Assembly: GCA_026826555.1 (NCBI GenBank)
Contig: JAKSZT010054335.1
Span: forward strand, 4,824,323 to 4,888,322
Direction: 5' to 3'
From: Tolypeutes matacus
Lineage: Eukaryota; Chordata; Mammalia; Cingulata; Chlamyphoridae
DNA: 64,000 nt
Both the position numbers and the translations under genes were made by a program. Of this stretch, positions 9,180 to 21,115 are shown piece by piece (positions within the stretch are counted from its first letter, which is position 1; every line of letters begins with the position of its first letter). Under the pieces are notes generated by a model. That model was not told the origin of the DNA and did no database searches. It was given only the letters and a program-made list of their open reading frames with translations.

Positions 9180-10340
9180 AGCTGAGGATTTTGCGAGTCT
9201 AGTTAATGCATCAGAAAGAAGCTGTGGAAACTTATTGACAAAAGTAAGAAAGTTATCAAATACTAAGGGGCCCAGACAAAAGGCCACAGAAGCTGACTTG
9301 AAGGGCCTTTCACTGGTCAAAAACGGGACGATTTCAGCGTCAAAAGAACAACGGACAAAACATGTTGAAAGTGGATAAATAAAGGGATAGCATTCTGCAC
9401 TTATCTGTTCTGTGTGGACGGTATCTCAGATTAACCACAGAAATGATGGGAACTGCTTTATAAAAGAATTCCAGCTAACAAAGGCAGAAGGCTGACAGCA
9501 CTGGGAAATCACAATTTCGCAGCACTTAATGAAATGTTGAATCTCAGCAACGACCAAGAAAATCCATTAGGTGAAAGGCTGACACGGGAGCTGTTTCTAT
9601 TGCGTGGATCAGACTCACAACACCTGGACCCACTGCTCAATTTCTACCTCTAAAAGTGGGACAACCAGACCCGAGACACCTGATGATGTGATACAACAAA
9701 AAGTACAAAACATCTCCTGTGAAGTGTCTAGCCAAAAACATTTTTGATGGAAATCTAATCCATTTTATAGGAAATAGAAGAGCAAGTTAAATGACACCAG
9801 GGAGAAAACAATCAGCCACGTCCAGAATGTGGGCTATTTTATTGGACAAATGACTCATTTCTCCTCCTCCCCAAGTGGGTGGCATGAAAAAGGAGAAGAG
9901 AGAAGACTGTTACAGAGTGTAAGAGACTTCAGAGTCTTTTCACAATCAAATACCATGTGTAGATCTTGTTTGGATTCTTATTTGAACAAAATAGCTATAA
10001 AAATTATTTGAGCTACTCAGGAAAATTTGAATATGTTCTGGGTATTACATCACATGATAATGGCATTGGGGTTACGTTAAAAAGTGTTCTTCTCTGTTAT
10101 AGATACCTAAGGAGGTATTTATGGATGAAATGAAACGATACCTGGAATTTGCTTTAAAATATTCCTGCAAAAGCCTAACAAAAATTGCATATACAAGGCA
10201 GGGAGGGGTCGGTAACAGAGGAAACAAGATTGTGTGACAGGTAAAGGCGTTCATTATATTTTTCTCTCCACTTTTACACATGGTTGGACACTTTGTATGA
10301 AAGGACTAAAAAAAGAAGGTTATTTGATTTGATTTTCCTG
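9180..10340 (+). repeat. About 1.1 kb ancient interspersed element, unassigned (possibly L1M 3' UTR)
   Basis: The block has transposon-like, A-rich sequence ('ggaactgctttataaaagaa', 'ggaaatctaatccattttat'). It ends with 'gttcattatatttttctctc', 'cacttttacacatggttgg' and an A-rich stretch, a pattern I associate with 3' ends of old L1M elements. I cannot name the family with confidence. No intact ORF is present. Confidence 0.35.
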
Positions 10341-11459
10341 TCATTCTAGGTGTCAGTAGCAACAAAAATGAGAAAGCAATTTAAAAAAATGCTGTCACAA
10401 GCCCCCAAATTCTATTTCCTCCTGTAATATTGTTCGTTTCATTACCGCAATGTCGAAGGTCTGTAAGATTTTAGGGGTACTTTAGAGAGACCAGTCCTTC
10501 TGCCCAGGACGCCTTCCGTGGCCCTGTCCACCTGTGGGACTCTCCAGACTGGCTCTCTCCTCTGGCCCCACATGTTCCCAAGAGCACTTCGCTCTTCTCA
10601 GTGACTTCTAGTAACTTCTCCACCCTCTTCCTCCAGGCTGTGAGTTCCCCACCCCCAAACCAAGGGTGGATTCCTATTCTCTCCATTCCTTGCACTTAGG
10701 AGGGTATTGACACAGAGGAGGGGCTCGGTACGTTTTGGGGGGAATGTATGCACAGAACCCATCCTACTCTCTGTTATACCTGTGGAATCTGAAGCTCCAA
10801 GGGTTAAATTTCTGGGCCAGCACCACAACTCTTCAGAATCAGAAACATTTCTGAGTACTTATATCTTCTGGTCCCTAATTCAGTGCTGCTTCTAAATCTC
10901 ATTTCTGATTCCAGGAGTCTTCCTCTTTATGAGCAGGTCCTTCCTCTACCATTGCCAAATGTGCCATCACCAGTGCATACTCAATCCCAGTTTTCATAAG
11001 AAACCCACAGTGTTCTCTGCCTTTACACCTTTGTGTCTTTCTAGTAGACATTACTCAAATTGTTTTAGGCAGAGGAGATTATGAATAATTATACAACACA
11101 AACAACATAGTGTTGTTTTTAATAATACTAAGTAGAATCCTTAGGGCTCATGCTTTCAGAACTTTATTTCTGCTCTAGCATCTAATTTGCCTAGTCAAGA
11201 AATGGAAACCAGGAAATGTTTTCAGTGTTTCTTGAGCTTGGGTCCCAAAATTGTGGGAGTACACCGTGATGTACATGGCAGCCCACAACTAACTGAAAAT
11301 AACCTTGATTTTCTCTGAGCCTCATTGACTGCTCTGAGCTAGCCTTAGCCAGAGGTCATATTGAACTGCTCCACCAAGCCCACACAGGATTCAGGGAAGA
11401 CCTACTTTTTTCTGATACTCCCCAGATTACAAACCACAGTGCTGGAAAATCAACCCAGG
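10341..11459. other. Unique sequence, no gene seen
   Basis: No recognisable coding region or repeat. Overlapping short frames at 10470-10830 lie on the minus strand in pyrimidine-rich DNA and have no family match. Confidence 0.5.
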
Positions 11460-11735
11460 CGTCCACCTCACACCCTCATTGCTTACTTCTACGTCCCTCG
11501 GTTCTTAGCTTAGATATTGCATTGTCTGACCTACCATCTGTGCTGGGAGCCTCCTTTGTGTTCCATAACACCCTACAAGTTGGCATGGTTCTGCCAACAC
11601 ACCATCACAGTCGTTTCTTAATGTTGTGCTAGCCTCCGCGTTGGCTCTTTAACCTTCTACCATTGTATCCCCAGCGTCTTGCACTTGGTAGCTACTCAGT
11701 AAACACTGGTTTAGTGGACTTAGGAGTAGTTGAAT
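11460..11735 (+). repeat. L2 LINE 3' end
   Basis: 'tgtatccccagcgtcttgca' followed by 'ggtagctactcagtaaacac' and 'gttgaatgaatggg' is the L2 3' terminus. Confidence 0.7.
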
Positions 11736-11908
11736 GAATGGGAGAATGACTTAAAAGTCCAGTAATTGAGGCCTCAAATTTAAACCATTCTACTTGTTGA
11801 AGTGTTGAAAAATACCTTTCGTCCTCAAGAATAATGTTGAAAGAAGAGTCCAGGAAGTGATTGAATGATTGAGGAGAAGTGGAGCGAGTTATGCAAGCAC
11901 CCCCTCAT

Positions 11909-12165
11909 CTCTCTTTCTTCCTCCCTCCCTCTCTCCTTCTCTTTCTCTTTCTCTTTTGTTCTCCAGTTTGTTCCCTCCCTCCCTTCCTTCCTTCCCTCCT
12001 TCCCTTCTTCCCTCCCTGCCTCTCTCTCTCCCTCCCTTCTTCTTTCTTTCTGTCTTTATCTCTTCTGTTATCCCATTTGTTCTTTCTTTCTCTGTCTCCC
12101 TCTCTCCTCCCTCCCTCCCTCCCTCCCTCTCTTCCCACTCCCCACCCTTCTTTCATTCTGTCTTT
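11909..12165. repeat. Polypyrimidine tract (CCTT/CTCC/TTTC)n
   Basis: About 257 nt are almost pure C and T on + (purine-rich on -), built of degenerate cctt, ctcc and tttct units. The overlapping frames on both strands (Ser/Pro/Leu/Phe-rich on +, Arg/Glu/Gly/Lys-rich on -) come from this composition and are not genes. Confidence 0.95.
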
Positions 12166-13160
12166 CAACTGAAATGATTCTACATGTTCTCATCCAGTTC
12201 CCAATTCTGCCTTTGTGCATAGAGGAAAGTGGAGGCTGTGGATGTTGGTGAAAGGAACAAAGAGGAGGGCACGGCCCTCCTCTTCGGACACTGGGGGCCC
12301 TGCTCACCTGGAAGAGGATGAAACTTTCATCCCCAACCAGGCTGTTCCTGCCTGGGGCCCTTTGTCCGGACCTGATGCTAATTAGCACATCACAATCTGC
12401 AATAAGGAGGATGGGCATGGATTGGTTATGATAATCCCCATACTTTCTTAATAGTAAACTCTCAATTATTTAAGGTAATGGAGTATTTGTGGGAGCTCAG
12501 GGCCTAGAGAAACCCAAACTGAGAGTAAAAACGGGATGGTTTCTTTCACATCAGAGACCTGAATCTAACTCTACACCAAATAAAGCCAGTCCAAAGGGCA
12601 TAATTCAGCGTGCAGGGACTGCTAATCCTCGTCATAAACTAGGGGGAAAATCACTAGCATATACTTGGACTAAACCAAATGAGATTTAAAGAACATGAAA
12701 TGTGCTGTCCCCAGCTCTCTACAAACTCAGGCTTGAATAGCTCAAATTGGTAATATTCTAAAGACATCTTTCAACAGATTCACTCATTATTATTCTAGTA
12801 GGAAAATGTGTTTTATTGTCATTGTGATCATTACATCACAATGACTTGCCCCAACTGAAATTCCATTTGGGAAAGGAGAAAGCCTGGGGAATCTTGAACC
12901 TGATGCCATGCCCAGGCTCAGAGCCAGCTACCCCATCATCTTGAGCACTGGGGACACAAGAACCTCTAAGCCACGTCTTGCCTTCAAGATGGTTACAGTT
13001 CATCGCTGCCAAGCTGTCATGGAGTATGTGCCAGTCCACAGTGTGGACAGGGAAGAGCATTGGGCTCGGAGATGGAGGAAAGAAGATCATTTCACCAAGC
13101 AGATATGTGCATTGCTGCTAACTTGTACCCAGTTTTGGCCTCTGCAATGCTTTCATAGCT
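12166..13160. other. Mostly unique; antisense L2-like piece at 12925-13000
   Basis: 'gagcactggggacacaagaa' followed by 'gccttcaagatggttacagt' resembles L2 3' sequence read in reverse. The rest shows nothing recognisable. Confidence 0.4.
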
Positions 13161-13164
13161 GCCA

Positions 13165-13290
13165 GAATTTAAATTCCACGAGGGCAGAAACCCCATGTAT
13201 TTTGTTCACGACTGTAGGCTGAGCACCTTTCGCTGGTGCAAGGCACAGAAAAAGAGCTTGATGAATATTTGTGTAACAATTGAACGGATG
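13165..13290 (+). repeat. L2 LINE 3' end
   Basis: 'aattccacgagggcagaaac', then 'tattttgttcacgactgtag', then 'gcttgatgaatatttgtgt', in the order of the L2 3' consensus. Confidence 0.65.
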
Positions 13291-14650
13291 GGTATCCTGT
13301 GTCATGTATATTTTGGACAGAAAACTGAGAAGCAAAGACATGAACTGATGTATTTGAGGTGGATATCACCATTTGGTCCCCATGACGTCTTATAGTAAGT
13401 TGCTGATAAAATGTAATAACTTGACTCCAGTCCTGCTGTTCCTCTTCTGTTTTCTGGAAGGTAGGAAATAGAGGAGCACAAGGTTAAATGACTTATAACG
13501 CAGAACTAAAGATGAGACTTGACTCAATGTCCCAAAAGTGGTAACTACTATTCACAAAATTATAGACACAGAGAACATTTTTAGGAGGAGTGGAAGCATG
13601 GATTTTGAGGTCTTCAGCTGTGAAATGACAAAGTCCAAGCCCCTTTCTTAGACTGTGCTCCTCCCTGGCTTTGTAGCCACAGTACGTGCCAGCTCGTTTT
13701 GTTATATTATTAGAGGACATAACAAGCAATCTATGTAGGTCAGAGAATATTTTAAAATTCTGAACAGAAGAGCTGCTAATGAATTTAGTTTGGGGTGTCT
13801 TGGCACCAGAAAAATGGCAGACTTTCTAAACACCTTTAGCTGTTTGCACATCAAGAAAAGTCACACGTTTTCTGTCAAAAGTGCCAAAAAAAAAAAAAAA
13901 AAGGCTGAATACAGTTGTGCTCCGGATGCTGAGAGGCCTGGGACTGCTTGGAAATTCAACATAAACTGTGGGAAGCCCGAAGGCCCCGAGAGAGCTCCCC
14001 TTGAGGGACACAGGAGGGCAGTGCCTTCTTGATGCGAGTCGGGGCAAGCTCACGGGCGCAGAATGAGGTCCCAGGCCTGGGCACATTCTCGCCCAGGGCA
14101 CAGCAGACAGCGGGCCTGCATTTCGCTCCTTCCTAGTGCTTAGGACGTCTTCCCAGGAATTTCTGCCTCTGCCACAGCAGCTCCCGCTAGGCCCTTCACA
14201 GCTTCTAGATGAAGTTCCTGATTTATGTTTTTAGCATGGAACAGCATCGTCTGCACTGCAAATCCTGCCGGCTTCCCAGGAGGAGTCCATTATGAACATG
14301 TAGGTTCGAGACAGCCTTTAAAGAAGCCTCGGTCCTGTTCTGTGCGGTTTTAGATCCCAGTGAGCCTTGCCCAGATCTCTGAATTGCAAACAGGGGAGTG
14401 GAGAGGCCGAGGCTGGATGTTGCCGGCCAGGAGCTCCCGTAATACCTACCTCGGGCTACCTATCTCGTAATACCTACCTGGTAATACCTACCTACCATCA
14501 GGCGCGTCCTGATGCCAAAACATAATGCTCAAGTCCAGACCAGTGAGAACTCACATCCAAAGCAAAGAGCTTAACTCTGAGCACCAAGGGTCACAGGGCT
14601 TCAGCTGTTTGGGCAGCAGCTGAGGACATGTCAAATGCTCCCCCCCCCCA
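13291..14650. other. Unique sequence with an A-run and a short tandem duplication
   Basis: An A(18) run lies at about 13886-13903. A short local duplication of 'taatacctacct' lies at about 14440-14500. No gene is seen. C-rich runs occur near 14640. Confidence 0.5.
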
Positions 14651-14654
14651 CAGC

Positions 14655-15010
14655 CAGCAGTTCCACTTTGCACCATGTCACCGTCTCTCTCCTAAAGAAA
14701 TCCACGTACCCTGGCTCAAGCAGGTAGGTTTAAGCATTTCACCGTAGCGTTACTTGTGCAAGCAGAAAAAATTTAAATAACCTAAACGTCCACTAATGGC
14801 TTAAAAAATACATATCCAAATAATGGGACACTACACAGCCAAAATGATGAGGCAGCTTTCCATCTTCTAACATACACATTTCCTCCAAGCATAGTGTTGA
14901 GTGAGAAAAAGCAAATTGCAGACTGACACAAGAAGTACCATTCGTGTAAAAAGCAAATACAAAGCAATCCTAGGATTCCTCTGGGAATATACATGTACAT
15001 ATAAATAATA
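14655..15010 (+). mobile_element. Old L1 3' fragment, sense
   Basis: 'ttaaataacctaaacgtcca' (a 'gaaacaacccaaatgtccatc' equivalent), 'ataatgggacactacacagc', 'gtgttgagtgagaaaaagca' and 'aagaagtaccattcgtgtaa' follow the order of the L1 ORF2 end and 3' UTR, heavily diverged. The same region is much better preserved at 59500-59710. Confidence 0.65.
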
Positions 15011-15154
15011 GTGTGGCCAACTGAAGCTTCAGCTTTCCTGGGAATTTTCACATTCCCAGGAAATTGAAATAATTTGTTAAGTTTAATATAGTAATCTATG
15101 ATTTTTATTTATTTAACATATAATTTATATATAAAATAAAATAAATCACTTGGA

Positions 15155-15260
15155 GTGTCTGCTAAGCATGCAGATTTCTGGTCTCACCCCCTCCCCTCTG
15201 ATTCCTGCTTCATTTGGGTAGGACCCAGGAACATGCATTTTCAGCAAGAAGGTTCTGTTC
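15155..15260 (+). mobile_element. MER5-like hAT fragment
   Basis: 'gtctgctaagcatgcagatt', 'ctgattcctgcttcatttgg' and 'aggaacatgcattttcagca' resemble the MER5A interior. The terminal repeats are not clear. Confidence 0.4.
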
Positions 15261-16620
15261 TGATGTTCCACTCTGAGAAATTGAGGCATGCGTGACTCAC
15301 TCAGGGTCCTGTTAAACCACAGTTCTGACACAGCTGTCTGGGGTGGGCCCAGGATTCTGTATCCCTGACAAGCTGCCCCTGCTGGTCCTCGGGCCCTACT
15401 GGGAAGCTTGGCTTGAGTCAGGCTTTGAAACGGGTGGAAGGTCACTGGGAGCAGGGAGGGCTTCGGAAGAGGAGGTCAGACGTGCTGGCAGAAACAGGGG
15501 CTCTGTGGCTGGGAGGGGCAGGGGGACCCATCTGACTAGAGGGGAGTGAGGGAGACTGGGGGACCCTTAGTGCAGGCCAAGTGCCTGGTGCTCGGCCCCC
15601 CAGCAGCCTGGTGGCCTTAGGTGGGCGTCCCTAGTGCCCCAACCGCAAGGGGGGGAGCCAGGAGGGACAAGGCCGCTGTCCGGTGCAGGTGCCCAAAGAG
15701 CAGGCAGTGACCCAAGGCTGGGCTGGCTCCCAGGCCGGGCCGCGCGACAAGCCAGGCCACACGCCCCAGCCAGCGGATGGTGGTCCTGGGTCCCCCTCCT
15801 GGGCGGAGACATGGCCCGACTTACACTGCAGCGGACCAAGGGCCGCTTTCCACATCTGGAGACTTGTCTTTGGAGGGCCAGTGTCACTTTTCTTTGTGTG
15901 AAATGGCACATTTTCCAACTTGATATAAGAGGAAAGCTTTAACAGGATCCACACTGGCTCACACAACAGCTGAGAGGTCTTCGAGAGAGAGTTGATGATC
16001 AAGGTCAAGAGGTATAGGACTGGGGCAGGCAGGCACAGAGCATCATAAAACCCCAGCGTTCCCAGGGAAGGTTATATGACGGAATTTAGCTAACTAAATT
16101 CTTAGCTTCACTTTGCAGGAGATGGTACCACCCAATTTTCCCCAAAACTCTTATCTAGAGTGACTTCAGAATGGCAAGGACCCATCAGCACCCATTTTGC
16201 ATTTCCAGCTCTGCTGGGCTTCCAGGCGGCTTCTCCCACTTGGGGCTCCCTTCACTTCCCTCCCCTCTGGGGGTACAGAATGGGGTCTCAAGGGTGTACC
16301 TGGGGACACGGTGGCAGGGGAGGCATGGGTGGGAGGTCTCCAAAGGAGCCAAAACGTGACAGTGCCACATCTTCAGAACCCCTGCATGCTTGTTCTATGT
16401 TAGCAGCTGCTTATTTGGAGCTGTTTGGAGATTCCTGTGCAATCTGTTTTAATTGCATCTGAAGGAAGTACCAGCAGGCACTGCAGCAAAATTTGACAGC
16501 CCAGCTTCCATTGACCTTAGAATTATGCTTGCATGTGGACGGTCAGATGCAAAATCGAGATCCATTTCTTTGGGAGTGGTAAGATTTTAAGTTGTTATAC
16601 CTTTTACACTTTGATCTTGA
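15261..16620. other. Unique, partly GC-rich sequence; no gene seen
   Basis: 15340-15850 is GC-rich with open frames on both strands and scattered CpGs. There is no splice-supported exon or known family. Confidence 0.45.
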
Positions 16621-16635
16621 TGGTGCCACTGTCTT

Positions 16636-17170
16636 TTTTTTTTTTTTTTTTAACAAATCAATTTTACTGATACATATTAATAAAGTATATTATTTATCCA
16701 AATGTCTTTTCAATTAAAAATGAAACATGTCATTTATACTTGAACATTTTCTAAATAAGGGATTTAATTCTTTTAATAAAATCTTTTTTTCTAATTGGAA
16801 GAGCAATACATGCTATTATAGAAAATAGAGAAGATACGATAAAGAAAATGAAAGTTACCCATCATCTCTACACGCAGACATTTATATTTTGCAGTATTTT
16901 TAAAAAGAAATTTGATGAACACTTTTTAAAATAAGCTTTTTGTTTTGGAATGATTTTTGATTTATGGAAGGCTTGCAAAGATAGCGCAGAGATTCCATAT
17001 CCCCTTCACTCAGCTTCCCCAAATGCTAACACCTTACATAACTATTTGTCAGAACTAAGAAGTTAACGTTGTTACAGTACTATTAGCTAAAACAACAGCG
17101 TCTGTTTGGATTTCACCAGCTCTTCCACTCATCCTTTTTTCTGGTCCAGGATCCCACCCAGGATCCAACA
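16636..17170 (-). mobile_element. L1M 3' end fragments, antisense
   Basis: A T(19) run starts the block. It is followed by the reverse of L1M 3' UTR ('gaaaatagagaagatacgat', 'tgaaagttacccatcatctc') and then 'tttgttttggaatgattttt', 'cttgcaaagatagcgcagag' and 'gctaacaccttacataact'. It may be two adjacent L1 pieces, joined near 16930. Confidence 0.6.
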
Positions 17171-18280
17171 CAGGCTGTTTCCTATCTCCATTCTCCCCAA
17201 GGGTGATGTGCAAAATACTAATGAGAAAATGTTGCACTCATACAGTTGATTTTTTTTTTTTTTTTGAGCTGCAGAATTAAGCACTGGATCTGGGCAACCC
17301 TGGTGTCAGAGTGTGGGATGGTAGGGAGCTTATTTTGAGCTTTGTCCAGAACCCTGGGGAGCACGTGTGGGGCAGTGGCATCCCAGCTGAGTGTGAGTCA
17401 TGGGCAGAGGTCCCGACAGGGCAAACGCTGCAGGCAGAGGACACAGCTTGGGCAGAGACTCCGCGATGGGAAAGGGTTCCGGCCTGGCCCCTAGCAAAGG
17501 AAGAGGCAGGTGGATGATGTTCTTGGTGCACAGTGTGTTTGAAGGAATGTTCACTTAAGAGACCTTATAACACTTGTCAATAGCACCCTACAGCTGGGGA
17601 GGACCCGGCTGGCCCTGCAGGAAGGTGTACCTGGCAATGCCAGGGCCTCGGCCCGTGCCAGGAGAGCAAAGCATCCTCCGTTCCAGCCAGGGTGACCAGG
17701 GTGGCTGGGTGACTGCAGGCTGGACCGGCCTGTGGGCTGAGGGAGAGCAAGTAACGGCCCCGAGCCGCTGCTTTGGTCGGGACGGGGAGACCAAGAGCCA
17801 GAGCGGGGTTTTCTCGTGACCGCTCAGCCCTGGTGTCCTTGCTGAAAGACGCACCCCTCCCAACTGCAGGGCTTGGCAGACCAGGCTGCTTGCCTGCGAG
17901 TCTGCTGCTAGGAGACAGAGCTGACGGCTCGGGGAAGTTCTGGAGGCCCCTGGGAGCTCTGATGTTTCACAGAAGGCCAGAGAACCAGTCTGGGCGGTAG
18001 ACCGGGTGCTGCTAGGATGACCGTGACCTCCAGGTGCTCTGGCACTCCTGCATCCCTCACACCCTCATCAGTTTCCAGAAGGATTGGTAGAGTCAGCGAG
18101 AGGAGGATCTGCTCCTATGACTCCCCCTAACGCCCCAGGCCTCACACAAAGAGATGCCCCAACAGTGACTGTGGTGGCCTAGGAGTGGCCTAGGTGGCCT
18201 AGGAGTGTGGGGCTGGACATTAGACGGCCCCGACGACGGCCTACGTCCACTGCGGTAAAGTTTGTGCATTCCTGCAGCCA
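17171..18280. other. Unique GC-rich sequence; no gene seen
   Basis: A T-run lies at 17250-17264. 'ggtggcctaggagt' is repeated at about 18173-18205. Open frames are short and on both strands, without family matches. Confidence 0.45.
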
Positions 18281-18282
18281 TC

Positions 18283-19090
18283 TTCTAATGACCGCTTGCT
18301 CCGAGCCAGGTCCTGGTAGACAGTGGAGACCCCAAGCTGAATAAGACACACTATGTTCTCTCCAGGCGCCTGCCTTTACTTTCAAGGGGAGCAGATGGGA
18401 AACACATCAGTGCAATAGGAGTTGGGAAGGCCTCAAAGTGTCTCTGCCAGCTGCACAAAGGAAGGGGTGATTAATTCTGCCTGGTAAAGCTTGATAGCAG
18501 AGGTCATGCCGGAGCTGTGTCTGGAAGGAGGACTGCGTGGCTGGGAGTCAGTTTGCGGGCATGTTTGGGCAGGGCATGGGAGCATTCCCGGCAGAGAAAA
18601 CAGTGGTGCAAGGGCACGGAGGTGGAGAGCGGGCACAGAGTTTAGGCAGTTGTGAAACATTTGCTAAGGCTGGAATTCCCAGTTTGAGTGAATTCTGGCA
18701 GAAAGTTAGGGCTGATCAGGTAGTCACGGGCTAGGCCAAGGCCAGGACTTGTGGATTTTGTTTCCTAAACATGTGCTGTCCAGTACGGTTGCCACTAATC
18801 CTATGTGGCTATTTACATGTAAATAGATTAAAATGAAATACAGCTAAAAATTCCATTGCTCATCTCAGATACACTTCCCAATAGTGGACAACACAGGTAT
18901 AGAACATTTTAATCACCACAGCAGGTTCTGTCGAACAGCGCTGGTCTAGGCGGTGGAAACGGGAGGATTTTAAGCCAGGGAACGACATAGCCATACTTGT
19001 ATGTCACAGAGACCCTCGTGGACACGTGAGATGGATCAGAGGGGTCCAACAGAAGGCTGGAGATAAGCTAAGACTCGTGCAACAGCCCAG
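18283..19090 (-). repeat. L2 LINE, antisense, interrupted by MER3-like element
   Basis: 'aggtcctggtagacagtgga', then 'gaataagacacactatgttc', then 'ggaaggcctcaaagtgtctc' read in reverse as L2 3' sequence. It resumes after 18945 with 'gggaggattttaagccaggg'. Confidence 0.55.
18773..18945. mobile_element. MER3-like hAT MITE
   Basis: The ends are gctgtccagtacggttgcca and 'gttctgtcgaacagcgctgg', which pair as hAT-type inverted repeats. 'cctatgtggctatttacatg' in the interior is typical of this family. It interrupts the antisense L2. Confidence 0.6.
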
Positions 19091-19805
19091 CCAAGGGGGC
19101 ACCGTCCCAGAGAGAAGTTTTTCCTCTTTTTCCTGGAGCATGTTCTTCTCCAAAGCTGAGTGGAGAATCCCTCAGGGTGACTAATACTTCACCTCGGTGT
19201 GGGAGATGGGAGGCCCCAAACGACCGTAGACTGGCGAACCTTGGCAGCTGACACAGCGGAGTAGAGCTCTTTCATCTCCACCAGGTCCTGGGGCTTGTTA
19301 TTAGACCTGGGGTGTGTCCGCAGACTTCCAGGGATCACATGCCCGAGACCCCCCTCGCTCACCACACGCAGGAGGAGATGACTCACTTTTACCACCAGGA
19401 AAAGTCAGGTCAAATGTTCAGCTGCATCCCCAGCTGCCTATTGTCCTTAAATCCCAGAGCAGCCAGAGGCTGGGGACAGAGAAGGCAGGAGTGTTCCGTG
19501 AACGCGGGTAGAAAACAGCGCCCGTCCGCTGGGTTTCCGCTGTGGACGTGGGTCTGGGAGACGGATGCCCTGGGTGTGATGGACGACAACGTGCCCAGCG
19601 TGCTCTGGCTCAGCAGAGACCCCGCCTTAGGCTGCCCTGTTCTGAGGGTGGGCATGCGCCGGCTGGGGCGGCGCTGACGTGCGTGAGCGTCCCTGTCACG
19701 CTCCAGAGCCAAGAGAGCGGACCCGGGCGTGAACTGGTTCAAGGCTAGCCTTGCCCGTTAGCTAAAAGCAGGCTTGCCCCTGATACTTCTCCCACAGACC
19801 AAGAG
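19091..19805. other. Unique sequence, no gene seen
   Basis: Moderately GC-rich. Competing open frames occur on both strands and no family match was found. Confidence 0.45.
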
Positions 19806-19811
19806 CCCTCG

Positions 19812-19960
19812 CGCCCTAGAGGAATTAATGCATTTAGTCCTCATTTCTTATGAGGCCAGTGCTGACATTATCCCCACTTTATAGATGGAGAAACCGAGGC
19901 ACAGCTACTTGCCCGTGCTCACACGGCTACGGTACTCGCTCCCAGCCACCTGGCTCTGAA
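19812..19960 (-). repeat. MIR SINE, antisense
   Basis: 'attatccccactttatagat' followed by 'ggagaaaccgaggcacagct' and 'gctcacacggctacgg' is MIR core sequence in reverse. Confidence 0.75.
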
Positions 19961-20994
19961 GCCTGCACACCGGCCAGTCCCCAGAAGCACAAGAAGAGTG
20001 TAGCTGAAAGCCCGGGGGACCCTCCCTCACCTGCCCAGCACCATCCGCTCTGGGCATCAGGTGAGTTCAGTGGCCGCCATGAGGGTCATGCTTGGGCAGA
20101 GCAGGAGTCCCTGGGGAGGGTCCAGTGCCATCACACCTGCCCAGCCCCACACCCTGTAGTCCAACAGCGAGCAAGGAGACCTGGTTGCCCTCACGACTGG
20201 AGCCACCCAGCTCCTTGGGTCTGCACCACGAGCCTCCGTGGCCCCTCTCTGGAGAACTCCTCTTTATAGGCACTGCTAGTGCGTGGCATGTTGGCACAGA
20301 GCAGGCCAGGCACACCTGCAAGCTTTGCCGGAGCTGGGCCAGGTGCGTCGCCCACACAGCTGCCTCTGCAGCCAAGCTGGGCCCGCCCCTCCTTCCTCAC
20401 GGCCAGCCCCAGCGGGCCCACCCAGGTGTGTCATGGCATCTTTGGCTACCTGAACACACTTGCCCAGAGGGGCACCGGGGCTGCCTGAAAAGATATCTCA
20501 GCCAAACTGTGGTCAGGTAATGACTGGAGACCTCAGCAGTTGCAGAGCTTGTCTATTTCTGTTGTTTTGTTGGGTGGTCCCCACAGCCTGTGTAGGAATT
20601 TCCATGTAATGGCTCCAGGTCTAGCTTGATCCAGGGACGAAAAAAGGAGTGCCATCAGGACTTGTCTTCTCTTGGTCTCTTACGTCCATTATTATCCCCT
20701 GGAGCTGCATGCTGTGGATCCCTCGGTACTGAAGTCCAGATGACTGCAGAATGCCCAGCTTCAGGGCTGAGCTCAATGGGAAAGAGTAAAAAATCTCTTC
20801 CCGGGGCTCCCACCAAAATTTCCAAGATTCACCCTGATTTGACTGCTTTAGGTCATGTGCCCATCCCTGGCCCAGTCATTGTTGCCTAGAGGATGAACCC
20901 TGCTTCTGGACAGATCCCCCAACAAAAAAGAAGAGCTCTTCTTGGACAGCAGGAGGACAGATACTGAGTAGTCAAACAACTGCAGGTGGGTGGG
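19961..20994. other. Unique GC-rich sequence, no gene seen
   Basis: 20000-20490 has open frames of 70-142 codons in several frames on both strands, expected where stop codons are scarce. None resembles a known protein. Confidence 0.45.
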
Positions 20995-21115
20995 GACATT
21001 CTCTCCAGCTGGCCCAGAGAGGTGAAGTGATGTCTGCAGAGCCACACAGCAAAGAGCAGGAGGCAGGACTCAAATCCGGTCCTTCCATCTTTGAGACCCA
21101 CTCGGTACACATGAG
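20995..21115 (-). repeat. MIR SINE, antisense
   Basis: 'cccagagaggtgaagtgatg', 'cagagccacacagcaaagag' and 'aggactcaaatccggtcct' follow MIR in reverse. Confidence 0.7.

Noticed and set aside
11865..12251. Overlapping Ser/Pro/Leu-rich frames and the opposing Arg/Glu-rich frame
   Set aside because: They are by-products of a polypyrimidine tract.
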